Positions 51,210 to 59,506 of a stretch of 64,000 bases of DNA are shown here, in pieces. The position numbers and the translations under genes are program-made. Below the pieces are notes generated by a model that saw only the letters and a program-made list of their open reading frames with translations, was not told the origin of the DNA and did no database searches. This DNA is from an uncultured delta proteobacterium (GTDB taxonomy: Bacteria > Desulfobacterota > Desulfovibrionia > Desulfovibrionales > Desulfovibrionaceae): positions 2,017,528 through 2,081,527 of the forward strand of contig LT599018.1 in assembly GCA_900079685.1 (NCBI GenBank), read 5' to 3'. How positions within the stretch are numbered: the first letter of the stretch is position 1; each line of letters begins with the position of its first letter.

Positions 51210-53357
51210 TTATATCGTCGACGGAACGCCGTCCGCGCTCCGGCCGGAACGCGGCGCCGGATTCCCCGGCGCGATTTTCTCCGGCGGCGTATACACCGGC
51301 GCGGCCCGCAGCATCGCCTTCACCCGCTCGGGAACAGCCCCTCCCGGCAGCGACCCGGCATATTCCAGCGGTGTCAGGCCGTCCTTGCCGCGCGCGGCGC
51401 TCCGCGGACCGGACCGCAGGATGAGGGCCGTCATGGCCACGGCGAGATCCTCCCGCACGGTGCCGGAAAGGGCGATAACCTGGCGCAGAGGCTCGGCTTC
51501 GTCTTGCCCTAATCCGTTTGGCCCGGATTCGTTTGGCCCGTCCTCGTTCCCCCAGAGCCGGAGAGCATGCATGCCCCCGGCTTTTTTGATCGCGGGCGGC
51601 ATCATGCCGCCGCCCCACTGCCCGTACTGGTTCTTCTCGGAAACGTAGGCCGCCGCCACAAGGTGCCGCCCCAATTGCCGCCAGACCTCCGGCGGCAACT
51701 GCGCATGCAGGGCGCGCAGGTTGGGCAGTTCCTTGCTTTGTTTGTCCTTATCCTCTTCCTTTTCCTTTTTGCCCGGCGGCGCGGGCGAAAGGTTCAGAGC
51801 GGCAAGGCCCTTTTTTTCCGGCTTGTCGTATTCCAAAAGCGTCCAGACCATCAACAGGGGGTGCCGGGCCTGGGGCACATCGCCGCGCTCCCGGTAGACC
51901 TGCATCGCGTCGGCCATCAGATTGTTGCCGCCGCCGAGGGGGAAGCCGCCCGGCGCGTTCGTCCGGGGCCGGGTTTTCTGCAGCCTGTCCTGCAGCATCT
52001 GCATCATAAGGGCCAGACGAACGGGGCCGGGCACGTCCCAGGCGTCCCATTCCGCGTCAAAGGAAGGCTCCCCGGCGGACCCGGCGAGAAGCCCGGAGAA
52101 ATAGTTGACCGACCACGGATACGCTTCGGGCAAAAGGCTCTTGCACTTGGCCATGGCAGCGCCCGTGCCGCGCTGTAACGTGATGGATTTCCACAAAGGC
52201 TCGCCCTTGGGCCGGTTTTGCTCGCGCATGCGCTCCATGGGGTCTTTCCCGATGGAACGCAAAAGCTCCGCCTCCGCGTTGGGGGGCGGGCCGACCTGAT
52301 CCCCGGCGGCTACATCCGGAGGGGAAAAACCGCTCTCACGCGCCGTGATGTGGGCTTCGGCGAACAGGGAAAAGTACCGCTTGCCCTCGATATCCCCAAC
52401 CTGCTCGGCAATGCTGACGAATTTTGTTCTCACCCCCCCGTCCTGCGTGCGGGAGAAGGGTATGCGCACGGTGTAGCCGAATTTGGCAAATTTTTCCCGC
52501 TCCTCGGGCGTCACGGCGCGCGGCATGCCGCCCCAGGTTTCCAGGAGATAGTCGAGCGGGATACGGCCCGCGTTGTCCCGGAGGCAAGGGTCCGCGCCCA
52601 TCCCGCGAAACGCCAGCACAAGGCCCGCGCTTGCCCCGGACCCGGCGGCAACATGCAGCGCCGTTTTGCCCGACGCGTCGCGCGCGTTGATCCATTGGCG
52701 CGCGTCCTTGCCGCGCAACGCTTGCAATACAGCCGGGTCAGCGCCGCCGGAAGCCATTATGTGCAAGAGCGTCCTGCCTTCCGGGTCGCGGGCGGCCATG
52801 GCCGCGTCATCCGTGCGGCGGCCCGCCTCGAGCAGGGCATCCGGGGACGCGCCGTTCAGGATAAGCGCGCGCAAGAGCGGCGCGCCGTCCGGACCGCGCA
52901 AAAACTCGGGTTGTTTGTCCAGAATCCGCCCCACGGATTCGGCCTTGCCCTCCCGGCAGACGGCCAGAAACTCTTCCCAGGTGTAGGGTTTGTTGAAGCG
53001 GAAGACCCTTGCAAGACCGGGCGCCTTGGCCGAAAGAGGCACGTCTTTGCCCTGTATGGCCGCCACGGCCCAGGCGGCGGCGCCGCGAACCTCGTCTTTG
53101 AAAACCCAGCCGATGAACACGAGGCCGAGAACGCAGAACGCGATGACCCAATGCTTTCCGGGCACGGGCTCTTCCCGCGCCTGCTCCGGTCCGGACGCAT
53201 GGACGCTCTCCCCGTAGCGGTCAACCATTCCGCGTTCCGGGCCGGGATCGCCGTTCCGCCGGTTTCTTTCCCCGTCGCCCGTGGAGCCTGCACCCGGCAA
53301 ACCGGCTTCGGGAAATTTGCCCTTGCCGCCGCGCAGCACTTTCCAGCCGTCGCCCAT
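51210..53357 (-). CDS. Large ankyrin-repeat membrane protein
   Basis: This 715-residue protein has a ~65-residue charged N-terminal part, one transmembrane helix (WVIAFCVLGLVFIGWVF, about residues 70-86), and then an outside part. Ankyrin repeats are seen in DPEGRTLLHIMASGGADPAVLQAL, DASGKTALHVAAGSGASAGLVLAF and DNAGRIPLDYLL; a last ankyrin-like unit is at GKDGLTPLEYAGSLPGG near the C-terminus. The middle contains long non-repetitive regions, one acidic (KKEKEEDKDKQ). I know no family for the whole protein. ATG 53357 is preceded by AAGGGGG. Function unknown; ankyrin repeats suggest protein binding in the periplasm. Confidence 0.75.
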   Translation of the reverse strand: MGDGWKVLRGGKGKFPEAGLPGAGSTGDGERNRRNGDPGPERGMVDRYGESVHASGPEQAREEPVPGKHWVIAFCVLGLVFIGWVFKDEVRGAAAWAVAAIQGKDVPLSAKAPGLARVFRFNKPYTWEEFLAVCREGKAESVGRILDKQPEFLRGPDGAPLLRALILNGASPDALLEAGRRTDDAAMAARDPEGRTLLHIMASGGADPAVLQALRGKDARQWINARDASGKTALHVAAGSGASAGLVLAFRGMGADPCLRDNAGRIPLDYLLETWGGMPRAVTPEEREKFAKFGYTVRIPFSRTQDGGVRTKFVSIAEQVGDIEGKRYFSLFAEAHITARESGFSPPDVAAGDQVGPPPNAEAELLRSIGKDPMERMREQNRPKGEPLWKSITLQRGTGAAMAKCKSLLPEAYPWSVNYFSGLLAGSAGEPSFDAEWDAWDVPGPVRLALMMQMLQDRLQKTRPRTNAPGGFPLGGGNNLMADAMQVYRERGDVPQARHPLLMVWTLLEYDKPEKKGLAALNLSPAPPGKKEKEEDKDKQSKELPNLRALHAQLPPEVWRQLGRHLVAAAYVSEKNQYGQWGGGMMPPAIKKAGGMHALRLWGNEDGPNESGPNGLGQDEAEPLRQVIALSGTVREDLAVAMTALILRSGPRSAARGKDGLTPLEYAGSLPGGAVPERVKAMLRAAPVYTPPEKIAPGNPAPRSGRSADGVPSTI

Positions 53358-53394
53358 GCGAACCCCCTTGAAAGCCGCGCGGCGGACCGGCGGC

Positions 53395-53423
53395 TTGACC
53401 GCCTTTTGCTTACAGGATAGATC
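53395..53423 (+). promoter_or_regulatory. Candidate promoter of the uppS operon
   Basis: TTGACC (53395-53400) and TAGATC (53418-53423) are 17 bases apart. The leader then holds a small UUCG-loop hairpin at 53441-53458. The promoter overlaps the 5' end of the divergent ankyrin gene. Confidence 0.5.
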
Positions 53424-53477
53424 ATCGAATTGCAATATCACCACGCCTTCGGTAGTGGCGAATACACGGGATAACGA

Positions 53478-54194
53478 GTGAACACGACAGCAACCCTTCC
53501 TTTACGCCATATTGCCATCATCATGGACGGCAACGGCCGCTGGGCCAAAAACCGGGGGCTTTCCCGCAGCGACGGGCACAACGCCGGGTCGGAAACGGTG
53601 CGCGCCATTGTGCGCGAATGCCGGTCCATGGGCCTGGAATACCTCACGCTCTATACCTTTTCGCGGGAAAACTGGGGCCGCCCGGCGGATGAGGTTCATT
53701 TTCTTTTCGACCTCCTCGTGCTTTTTCTGCGCAAGGAACTGCCGGAACTGCTCGAGCAGCGCATCCGCCTGCGGATCGCCGGAGAGATGGACCGGCTGCC
53801 CCTGGCCGCACGCAAAGCCCTCTCGCACGCCGTCAATAAAACGGCCTCCTGCGACGCCATGACCCTGACGCTCGCCCTGAACTACTCGGGCCGGGACGAA
53901 ATCGCCATGGCCTGCCGCAAACTGATGCAGAGCGGCATTGCCCCGGAAAAGGTCACGCCCGAGCGCATTGCGGAACACCTGTACACCGCGGGCTACCCGG
54001 ACCCGGATCTGGTCATCCGCACCAGCGGGGAATTGCGCACCAGCAACTTTCTGCCCTTTCAGACGGCGTACAGCGAGTATTATTTCACCCCCACCCTCTG
54101 GCCCGACTTCACCCCTGACGAACTGCGCAAGGCCATTGCCGATTTTTCCGCGCGCGAGCGCCGCTTCGGCAAGGCGGGAGAGGATGCCCTATGA
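53478..54194 (+). CDS. uppS: Undecaprenyl diphosphate synthase (GTG start)
   Basis: This 238-residue cis-prenyltransferase makes undecaprenyl diphosphate, the lipid carrier for peptidoglycan and O-antigen. Motifs are IIMDGNGRWAKNRGL (catalytic D17), ETVRAIVRECRSMGLEYLTLYTFSRENWGRP, NYSGRDEI and DPDLVIRTSGELRTSNFLPFQTAYSEYYFTPTLWPDF. The start is GTG 53478, which gives the right length. It is the first gene of a six-gene envelope operon; the next gene starts within its last four bases. Confidence 0.94.
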   Translation: MNTTATLPLRHIAIIMDGNGRWAKNRGLSRSDGHNAGSETVRAIVRECRSMGLEYLTLYTFSRENWGRPADEVHFLFDLLVLFLRKELPELLEQRIRLRIAGEMDRLPLAARKALSHAVNKTASCDAMTLTLALNYSGRDEIAMACRKLMQSGIAPEKVTPERIAEHLYTAGYPDPDLVIRTSGELRTSNFLPFQTAYSEYYFTPTLWPDFTPDELRKAIADFSARERRFGKAGEDAL

Positions 54195-55054
54195 AAAAAC
54201 CCGCGTTATCCCCCACCCTCATGCGGCAGCTCCCCCGGCTCATCACGGGCGTTCTGCTCGCGGCCGCCCTTGTGGCCTGTCTCGTTCTCGGCGGCGCGTA
54301 TCTCAGGGTGGCGCTGGCTCTTGCAGGCGCGCTGGCCCTGTTTGAGTTTTTCCAGATGTTCTGGCCGGGAAAGACGAAGGTACCGTCCAAAATTTTCGGC
54401 CTGCTCGCGGGCATGCTCATTTTCTGCCCCGTGGGGCAGCCCGGCGCCGTCTCCGTCCTGCTGGTCCTGGTCTTTGCCTGGGCGGCCATAGCCTTTCTCG
54501 TGGACTTCGGCCGGGGGAACGACAATGCGCGCCTCTCGGCCCAGGCGCCGCTGCCGCTGGGCATCGTGTATATCCCGCTCCTTCTGCATCTCGCCCTTTC
54601 CCTGTCCCTCAAAGAGCAGTTCCTCGTGGTGGCCGCCGCCGTCGCCTCGGACACCGCCGCCTACTATATCGGCTGCGCCTTCGGCCGCCACAAGATCTGG
54701 CCGCGCGTCAGCCCCAAGAAAAGCTGGGAAGGCAGCATCGCCGGGTTTATCGCCACCGTCGCGATAACGGCGGCCATCGCGTGCCTCCCCTTTGGGGGCG
54801 GGCCGCTGCACGGCGGCAACATCCTCTGCTGGCTCGTCATCGGCGCCATCCTCAACGTTGCGGGCCAACTCGGCGACTTTTTCGAGTCCGCCCTGAAACG
54901 GACATACGGCGTCAAGGATTCCAGCACGATCCTGCCTGGCCACGGCGGCATCCTTGACCGCATCGACTCCATCCTGTTCTGCCTCGCGGCATACAGCGCC
55001 ATTATGCTGGCCCTGCGCCACGCATCCGGGCTGGGCGGCCTTTTCGCCGCATGA
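54191..55054 (+). CDS. cdsA: Phosphatidate cytidylyltransferase
   Basis: This 287-residue inner-membrane enzyme makes CDP-diacylglycerol, the precursor of all phospholipids. It has about eight hydrophobic helices and the family signature near the C-terminus, GQLGDFFESALKRTYGVKDSSTILPGHGGILDRIDS (key S-x-K-R-x3-K-D...H-G-G-x3-R-x-D-S). It overlaps uppS by four bases (ATGA) and dxr by four bases, so all three are coupled. SVSPKKSWEGSIAGF, an inner signature, is also present. Confidence 0.94.
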   Translation: MKKPALSPTLMRQLPRLITGVLLAAALVACLVLGGAYLRVALALAGALALFEFFQMFWPGKTKVPSKIFGLLAGMLIFCPVGQPGAVSVLLVLVFAWAAIAFLVDFGRGNDNARLSAQAPLPLGIVYIPLLLHLALSLSLKEQFLVVAAAVASDTAAYYIGCAFGRHKIWPRVSPKKSWEGSIAGFIATVAITAAIACLPFGGGPLHGGNILCWLVIGAILNVAGQLGDFFESALKRTYGVKDSSTILPGHGGILDRIDSILFCLAAYSAIMLALRHASGLGGLFAA

Positions 55055-56310
55055 TCGCCTACATCTCGCCCCTGCCGGAAACGGCCCTGCCCTTCCCCCG
55101 CGCCGTCGCGGTCATGGGGTCCACCGGGTCCATCGGCGTGAGCACCCTTGCCGTGATGGCGGTAAATCCCGGTAAATTTACGGCCAAGGCCCTGGCGGCC
55201 GGGCGCAACGCCGCGCTCCTCGCGGAACAGGCAATTACGTGGCGCCCCGCCCACCTGGCCGTGCTGGACGACGCGGCCCGCGATATCCTGGAAGAACGCC
55301 TGGCCCCGTTGCGGGCCAAGGGCTATGCGCCGACAATCCATGTGGGGCCGGAAGGATACGCCGCCATAGCCTCGCTCCCGGAGGCGGATATCGTCGTTTC
55401 CGCCCAGGTGGGGGCCGCCGGCCTTGCCGCGACGTACGCGGCGGTCAGCGCCGGGAAAACCGTGGCGCTCGCCAACAAGGAATCCCTGGTCATGGCCGGG
55501 GACCTCCTGCGCGCGAAAGCGGCCCAAACGGGCGCCGTCATCCTGCCCGTGGATTCCGAGCACAACGCCATTTTCCAGTGCCTTGCCCGCGATCTCACCC
55601 TTGGTGACGCCCGCAACGGAACAGGACGGCGCGGCAAAAGCGTTTCCAGGCTCCTGCTCACGGCATCCGGCGGCCCTTTCCGGGGCAGGGACGCATCCGC
55701 GGTGGAAAACGCCACCCCGGCCATGGCGCTCGCCCACCCCAACTGGTCCATGGGCGCGAAAATCACCATTGATTCCGCGACCATGATGAACAAGGGGCTG
55801 GAGGTTATCGAGGCCTGCCATCTATACGGCGTCGCGCCGGAGGCCATCGAGGTTCTGGTGCACCCGCAGTCCGTGGTGCATTCCCTGGTGGAATTTTCCG
55901 ACGCGAGCCTTCTGGCCCAGGCCGGTCCGCCGGACATGCGCATCGCCATAAGCTACTGCCTCGGCTGGCCGGAGCGGACCGCGAGCGGCGTCCCGGTGCT
56001 GGATCTCACCGCCGTCGCCGCCTTGACCTTTGAAAAGCCGGACCTATCTGTTTTCAGATGCCTTGCGCTGGCGCGCGAGGCGTTGCTAACCGGGGGCGCC
56101 ATGCCTGTTGTCCTGAACGCGGCCAATGAAATAGCGGTTGACGCTTTTCTCTCGGGGCGCATATCATTCGGCGGCATCGCCAGGCTGGTCGAGGCCGTCA
56201 TGAACCGGCACGCCGCGACCGGCCACGGCAATACCGCCCTGACCGCGCTGGAAGAAATCATGGCCTGCGACGGCCACGCGCGTATACTGGCGCAGGAAGC
56301 GCTACCCTGA
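55051..56310 (+). CDS. dxr: 1-deoxy-D-xylulose 5-phosphate reductoisomerase
   Basis: This 419-residue enzyme makes MEP, the second step of non-mevalonate isoprenoid synthesis, which feeds uppS upstream. The N-terminal NADP domain has AVMGSTGSIGVSTLAVMA. The catalytic region shows LANKESLVMAGDLL, PVDSEHNAIFQCL (metal-binding D-S-E), TASGGPFRG, WSMGAKITIDSATMMNKGLEVIEA and HPQSVVHSLVEF. Length is slightly above the usual ~395 because of an N-terminal extension. The arrangement with uppS and cdsA is common in Gram-negative bacteria. Confidence 0.95.
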   Translation: MIAYISPLPETALPFPRAVAVMGSTGSIGVSTLAVMAVNPGKFTAKALAAGRNAALLAEQAITWRPAHLAVLDDAARDILEERLAPLRAKGYAPTIHVGPEGYAAIASLPEADIVVSAQVGAAGLAATYAAVSAGKTVALANKESLVMAGDLLRAKAAQTGAVILPVDSEHNAIFQCLARDLTLGDARNGTGRRGKSVSRLLLTASGGPFRGRDASAVENATPAMALAHPNWSMGAKITIDSATMMNKGLEVIEACHLYGVAPEAIEVLVHPQSVVHSLVEFSDASLLAQAGPPDMRIAISYCLGWPERTASGVPVLDLTAVAALTFEKPDLSVFRCLALAREALLTGGAMPVVLNAANEIAVDAFLSGRISFGGIARLVEAVMNRHAATGHGNTALTALEEIMACDGHARILAQEALP

Positions 56311-56335
56311 AAAACCCCGGCTGGGGATTGAAACT

Positions 56336-57463
56336 ATGGACCTACCTCCCGTTACCGCCGCCATCGGCTTTGTTTCCCTTGACGCGGCGTACAGTTTTCT
56401 GGCCATCATCCTTGTTCTGGGTGGGCTTATCTTTTTCCATGAACTGGGCCATTTTTTGGCGGCCAAAGCCTTCCGGGTGGGGGTCAAAACCTTTTCCCTG
56501 GGGTTCGGCCCGCGCCTTTTCGGCATAAAAAAAGGCGCCACGGACTACCAGGTGGCGGTCTTTCCCCTGGGGGGCTTCGTCTCCATGGTCGGGGAGGCTG
56601 ACCCGGCGGACATCCCCGCGCCGTTTACCGAAAAAGATTCCTTTGCCCTGCGCTCGCCGTGGCAGCGGCTCATCATCATTATCGCGGGGCCGCTGTTCAA
56701 CCTGGTGCTCGCCTGGTTCCTCTACTGGGGAATTTTTTACGCGCACGGCCAGGAATTTCTCATCCCGGAAGTGGGGACCATTTCCCAAAATTCGCCCGCC
56801 ATGCAGGCGGGTTTGCAGCCCAAAGACCGGATTCTCGCTGTCAACGGCCTTGCCATCGACCGCTGGGACCAGCTGGTCGAATCCGTCATGGAAAGCAAGG
56901 GCGCGGCCATGGCGCTCACCGTGCGGCGGGGCGGCGAAACGCTTGTGGTGACGGCCACCCCCTCGCCCTTTGAGCGCAAAACCCTGTTCGGGGAAAACAA
57001 AACCTCCTGGGCCATCGGCCTCGGCCCGTCCTACGCCAAGGGGACCGTGCGGTTCGGTTTCCTGGAGGCCGGGGTCCGGGGCGTGGACCACGCCGTCATG
57101 GTCACGAAACTTATCGGCGAGAGCATCGTGAAGATGTTCGAGCGCGTGGTGCCGCTGGAATCCATGGGCGGGCCCATCCGCATCGCCAAGGAAATCCACC
57201 AGCAGGCCCAGTCCGGCAGCATCACGGGCCTCTTGCTGCTCGCGGCCTTCATCAGCCTGAACCTGGGGCTCCTGAACCTTCTGCCCATCCCGGTTCTGGA
57301 CGGCGGGCATATCGTGTTTCTGTTTTTTGAGATGATCCGCCGCAAGCCCGCCTCGGAACGGTTCCAGGAGTTCACCATCCGCATCGGTGTAGCCCTGCTG
57401 CTCGGCCTGATGGTGTTTGTCACTTACAACGACATCAGCAAATGGATCCAGGGCGAGTTATGA
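56336..57463 (+). CDS. rseP: Site-2 intramembrane protease RseP
   Basis: This 375-residue zinc metalloprotease cleaves membrane regulators, such as anti-sigma factors, and also signal peptides. The active site HELGH (H35, E36, H39) is in a first membrane helix, the second site is NLLPIPVLDGGHIVF with the metal-binding Asp, and a PDZ domain (about residues 115-200; QNSPAMQAGLQPKDRILAVNG) lies between. The short form has one PDZ domain, unlike E. coli with two. It starts 25 bases after dxr and overlaps tsaB by four bases. Confidence 0.94.
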   Translation: MDLPPVTAAIGFVSLDAAYSFLAIILVLGGLIFFHELGHFLAAKAFRVGVKTFSLGFGPRLFGIKKGATDYQVAVFPLGGFVSMVGEADPADIPAPFTEKDSFALRSPWQRLIIIIAGPLFNLVLAWFLYWGIFYAHGQEFLIPEVGTISQNSPAMQAGLQPKDRILAVNGLAIDRWDQLVESVMESKGAAMALTVRRGGETLVVTATPSPFERKTLFGENKTSWAIGLGPSYAKGTVRFGFLEAGVRGVDHAVMVTKLIGESIVKMFERVVPLESMGGPIRIAKEIHQQAQSGSITGLLLLAAFISLNLGLLNLLPIPVLDGGHIVFLFFEMIRRKPASERFQEFTIRIGVALLLGLMVFVTYNDISKWIQGEL

Positions 57464-58305
57464 ACGCGGCGCCCCTCCCCGACAAAAGCCTGACCCTTGT
57501 GATGGACGCGGCCGAGGGCCGGTTGCAGGTCGGCCTGGCCGGGGCGGACGGCCGGTTCCTCTTCGGTTCCGTTGTGGACGCGCCCTCGCGCGGGGTGGAA
57601 ATCCTCACCCACACGCTTGAATCGGTATTTACCCTGCTTGACAGGGATATCGCGGATATCGCGCGCATCGCCGTCGTGCGCGGCCCCGGGAGCTTCACCG
57701 GCCTCCGGCTGACGGCCGCGACCGCCGCCGGGCTCGCCAGGGCCGTTTCCGCCCGGCAGGCCGGGCTTGACTACATGCACTGCATCGCGAGGCAATGCAT
57801 GCCGTTCCTCGGCGCCACCACCCCGGACGCGCAACTCTGGGTGCTGGTGCGCGCGCGGCGGGACCTTGTTTACGCCCAGGCCTTTGTCCAGGAAAAATGG
57901 GACGAGGTTCCCTTCCATGCCCTGACGGATCTGGCCGTCCTGCCCGTATCCTCCGGGGAGGCCGCCGCGCATATCGCGGAAACCGCCACCATGCACAAGG
58001 CCTCGCGTGTGCTGCTCGCCGGAAGCGGGGCCAAAGAGAACAGGGACCTGCTCATCCCCGGGCTTTCCGGGGCCGAGTCGCCGCGCCTGACCTTTCTCGA
58101 CGTCACGGCCCCCTGGCCGGACACCCTTCTTGCCGCCGCCCTCGGCGCCGACTATGGGGACGCGGATATCGAGCCCCTGTACGTCCGCGTTTCCGACGCG
58201 GAGACGAATCTGCCCCACATCGCCCGGCGTCTCGGCCTTGATCCCGATGACGCCGTGCGGCGGTTGCACAAGCTCACCCACTCCCAACCGGATCAGGAAG
58301 CATAG
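57460..58305 (+). CDS. tsaB: tRNA threonylcarbamoyladenosine synthesis protein TsaB
   Basis: This 281-residue ASKHA-fold protein (YeaZ) partners TsaD in making t6A37 of tRNA. The early VMDAAEGRLQVGLAGADGRF, the central RGPGSFTGLRLTAATAAGLA and LGADYGDADIEPLYVRVSDAE near the end fit the family. It starts in the last codons of rseP (ATGA overlap). TsaD and TsaE are not in this window. The C-terminal 30 residues are longer than in E. coli, which is frequent. Confidence 0.9.
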   Translation: MNAAPLPDKSLTLVMDAAEGRLQVGLAGADGRFLFGSVVDAPSRGVEILTHTLESVFTLLDRDIADIARIAVVRGPGSFTGLRLTAATAAGLARAVSARQAGLDYMHCIARQCMPFLGATTPDAQLWVLVRARRDLVYAQAFVQEKWDEVPFHALTDLAVLPVSSGEAAAHIAETATMHKASRVLLAGSGAKENRDLLIPGLSGAESPRLTFLDVTAPWPDTLLAAALGADYGDADIEPLYVRVSDAETNLPHIARRLGLDPDDAVRRLHKLTHSQPDQEA

Positions 58306-58306
58306 C

Positions 58307-58966
58307 ATGGCCTTATCGTGTATTGTGTTCGACTGCGACGGCATCATCCTTGAAAGCGTGGACGCCAAGACCAGCGCGTTCGCCAGGATCTGCAACGAAA
58401 TAGCCCCCGGCCTCACCCAGGATTTCGTCACCTACACCGTGCTGCACGGGGGCGTCAGCCGGTATGAAAAATTCGCCTGGCTGTTCCGCCAGGCGTTTGA
58501 CCGCGACATCCTGCCCGCCGAATCCAAAGAACTCGGGGAAAGATTCACCCGTTACAGCCTTGAAGCGGTGCTCGCCTCCCCCCTGGTTCCGGGTTTTGAG
58601 GACGTTATCGCGCGCTGGCGCGGCCGCGTTCCCCTGTATGTCGCCTCCGGCACGCCGCAGTACGAACTGGACGAGGTGCTGCGCGAACGGGGCCTGGCCC
58701 CCTATTTTACCGGCATTTACGGCACACCGCCCGCCAAGGCCGCGCTGTTGCTGAACGCCATCCGCGACTGCGGGGCCGCGCCCGGGGAAACCGTCATGAT
58801 CGGCGACAGCAAAACCGACGTGGACGCCGCCGTTATCGCGGGAACGCTTTTTTACGGGCGCGGGGACTACTTCAAAGACGGCCCCTGGCCCTGGGGAAGC
58901 GATTTGACAAGGCTTAACGCCTACCTCGAAGAAGTGGCCGGGACAGGGAAAAACACCGCCTCATAG
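58307..58966 (+). CDS. HAD-superfamily phosphatase (Gph/beta-PGM-like)
   Basis: This 219-residue hydrolase has motif I FDCDGIILES (nucleophile D-x-D), motif II in VASGTPQ, and motif III/IV in PPAKAALLLNAIRDCGAAPGETVMIGDSKTDVDAA (K and D-x3-D). A cap domain lies between residues ~20 and 85. It belongs to the Gph or phosphoglucomutase-like subgroup; substrate unknown. It starts one base after the tsaB stop, with AGGAA upstream, as the last gene of the envelope operon. Confidence 0.85.
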   Translation: MALSCIVFDCDGIILESVDAKTSAFARICNEIAPGLTQDFVTYTVLHGGVSRYEKFAWLFRQAFDRDILPAESKELGERFTRYSLEAVLASPLVPGFEDVIARWRGRVPLYVASGTPQYELDEVLRERGLAPYFTGIYGTPPAKAALLLNAIRDCGAAPGETVMIGDSKTDVDAAVIAGTLFYGRGDYFKDGPWPWGSDLTRLNAYLEEVAGTGKNTAS

Positions 58967-58996
58967 CCGTGGAAATCGGATTATCGTGACCTTTGC

Positions 58997-59026
58997 TTGC
59001 CGAAAGGGCTTGTCATTGTGTATATG
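58997..59026 (+). promoter_or_regulatory. Candidate promoter of the DksA-type gene
   Basis: TTGCCG (58997-59002) and TATATG (59021-59026) are 18 bases apart, with GTATAT at 17. The -35 type TTGCC is shared with two other promoters in this window. Confidence 0.5.
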
Positions 59027-59037
59027 AAGAAAATTGA

Positions 59038-59069
59038 CCTCCAGAAGTTCCGCCGGGACTTTCTGGAGG
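59038..59069 (+). promoter_or_regulatory. 5'-leader hairpin of the DksA-type gene
   Basis: CCTCCAGAA and TTCTGGAGG are exact inverted arms of 9 bases around a 14-base centre. By the promoter above it lies directly at the mRNA 5' end. The right arm carries the GGAGG ribosome-site-like string, which is hidden in the stem, though the gene's own site is 20 bases farther on. Confidence 0.5.
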
Positions 59070-59096
59070 CATATTTATGCAAAGCAGGAAACAGGA

Positions 59097-59426
59097 ATGA
59101 CAGACGAAGATAAAAAACGCCTCCAGGCAATCATTATCGCGGAAACGGCCCGGCTGCGCCAGGATGTCGAAGGGCTGAAAGAAGTCACGAAACCCGTTGC
59201 CCCCGAAGACATGGACGACATCACCCGCATGGACGCCATCGTCAACAAAAGCGTGAACGACGCGGCCCTTGCCGCGGCCAAGTCGCGTCTGGCAAAACTC
59301 GAATACGCGGGAAAACGCCTGGATGACCCGGAGTTCGGCTACTGTGCCGAATGCGGCGAAGCCATCCCCTTCCAGCGCCTGCTCGCCATGCCGGAATCGA
59401 CCCTTTGCGTCGACTGCGCTGAATAG
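59097..59426 (+). CDS. DksA/TraR-type zinc-finger protein
   Basis: This 109-residue protein has an N-terminal coiled-coil part (about residues 1-75) and a C4 zinc finger, C83-x2-C86 and C104-x2-C107 (FGYCAECGEAIPFQRLLAMPESTLCVDC). This is the DksA/TraR pattern; such proteins enter the RNA polymerase secondary channel and change promoter response, with or without ppGpp. The acidic DD at the coiled-coil tip is MDDIT (residues 39-43), a match to the functional DxxDxA loop only in part. It has a leader hairpin and a promoter of its own. Confidence 0.88.
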   Translation: MTDEDKKRLQAIIIAETARLRQDVEGLKEVTKPVAPEDMDDITRMDAIVNKSVNDAALAAAKSRLAKLEYAGKRLDDPEFGYCAECGEAIPFQRLLAMPESTLCVDCAE

Positions 59427-59506
59427 AGCGTTTCGCGGCAAGGATTTGCGGGTAAACCCCCGCATTGTTGCAACCGTAATCCGCCCAACCCGAAAAGGGA
59501 GTTCCG

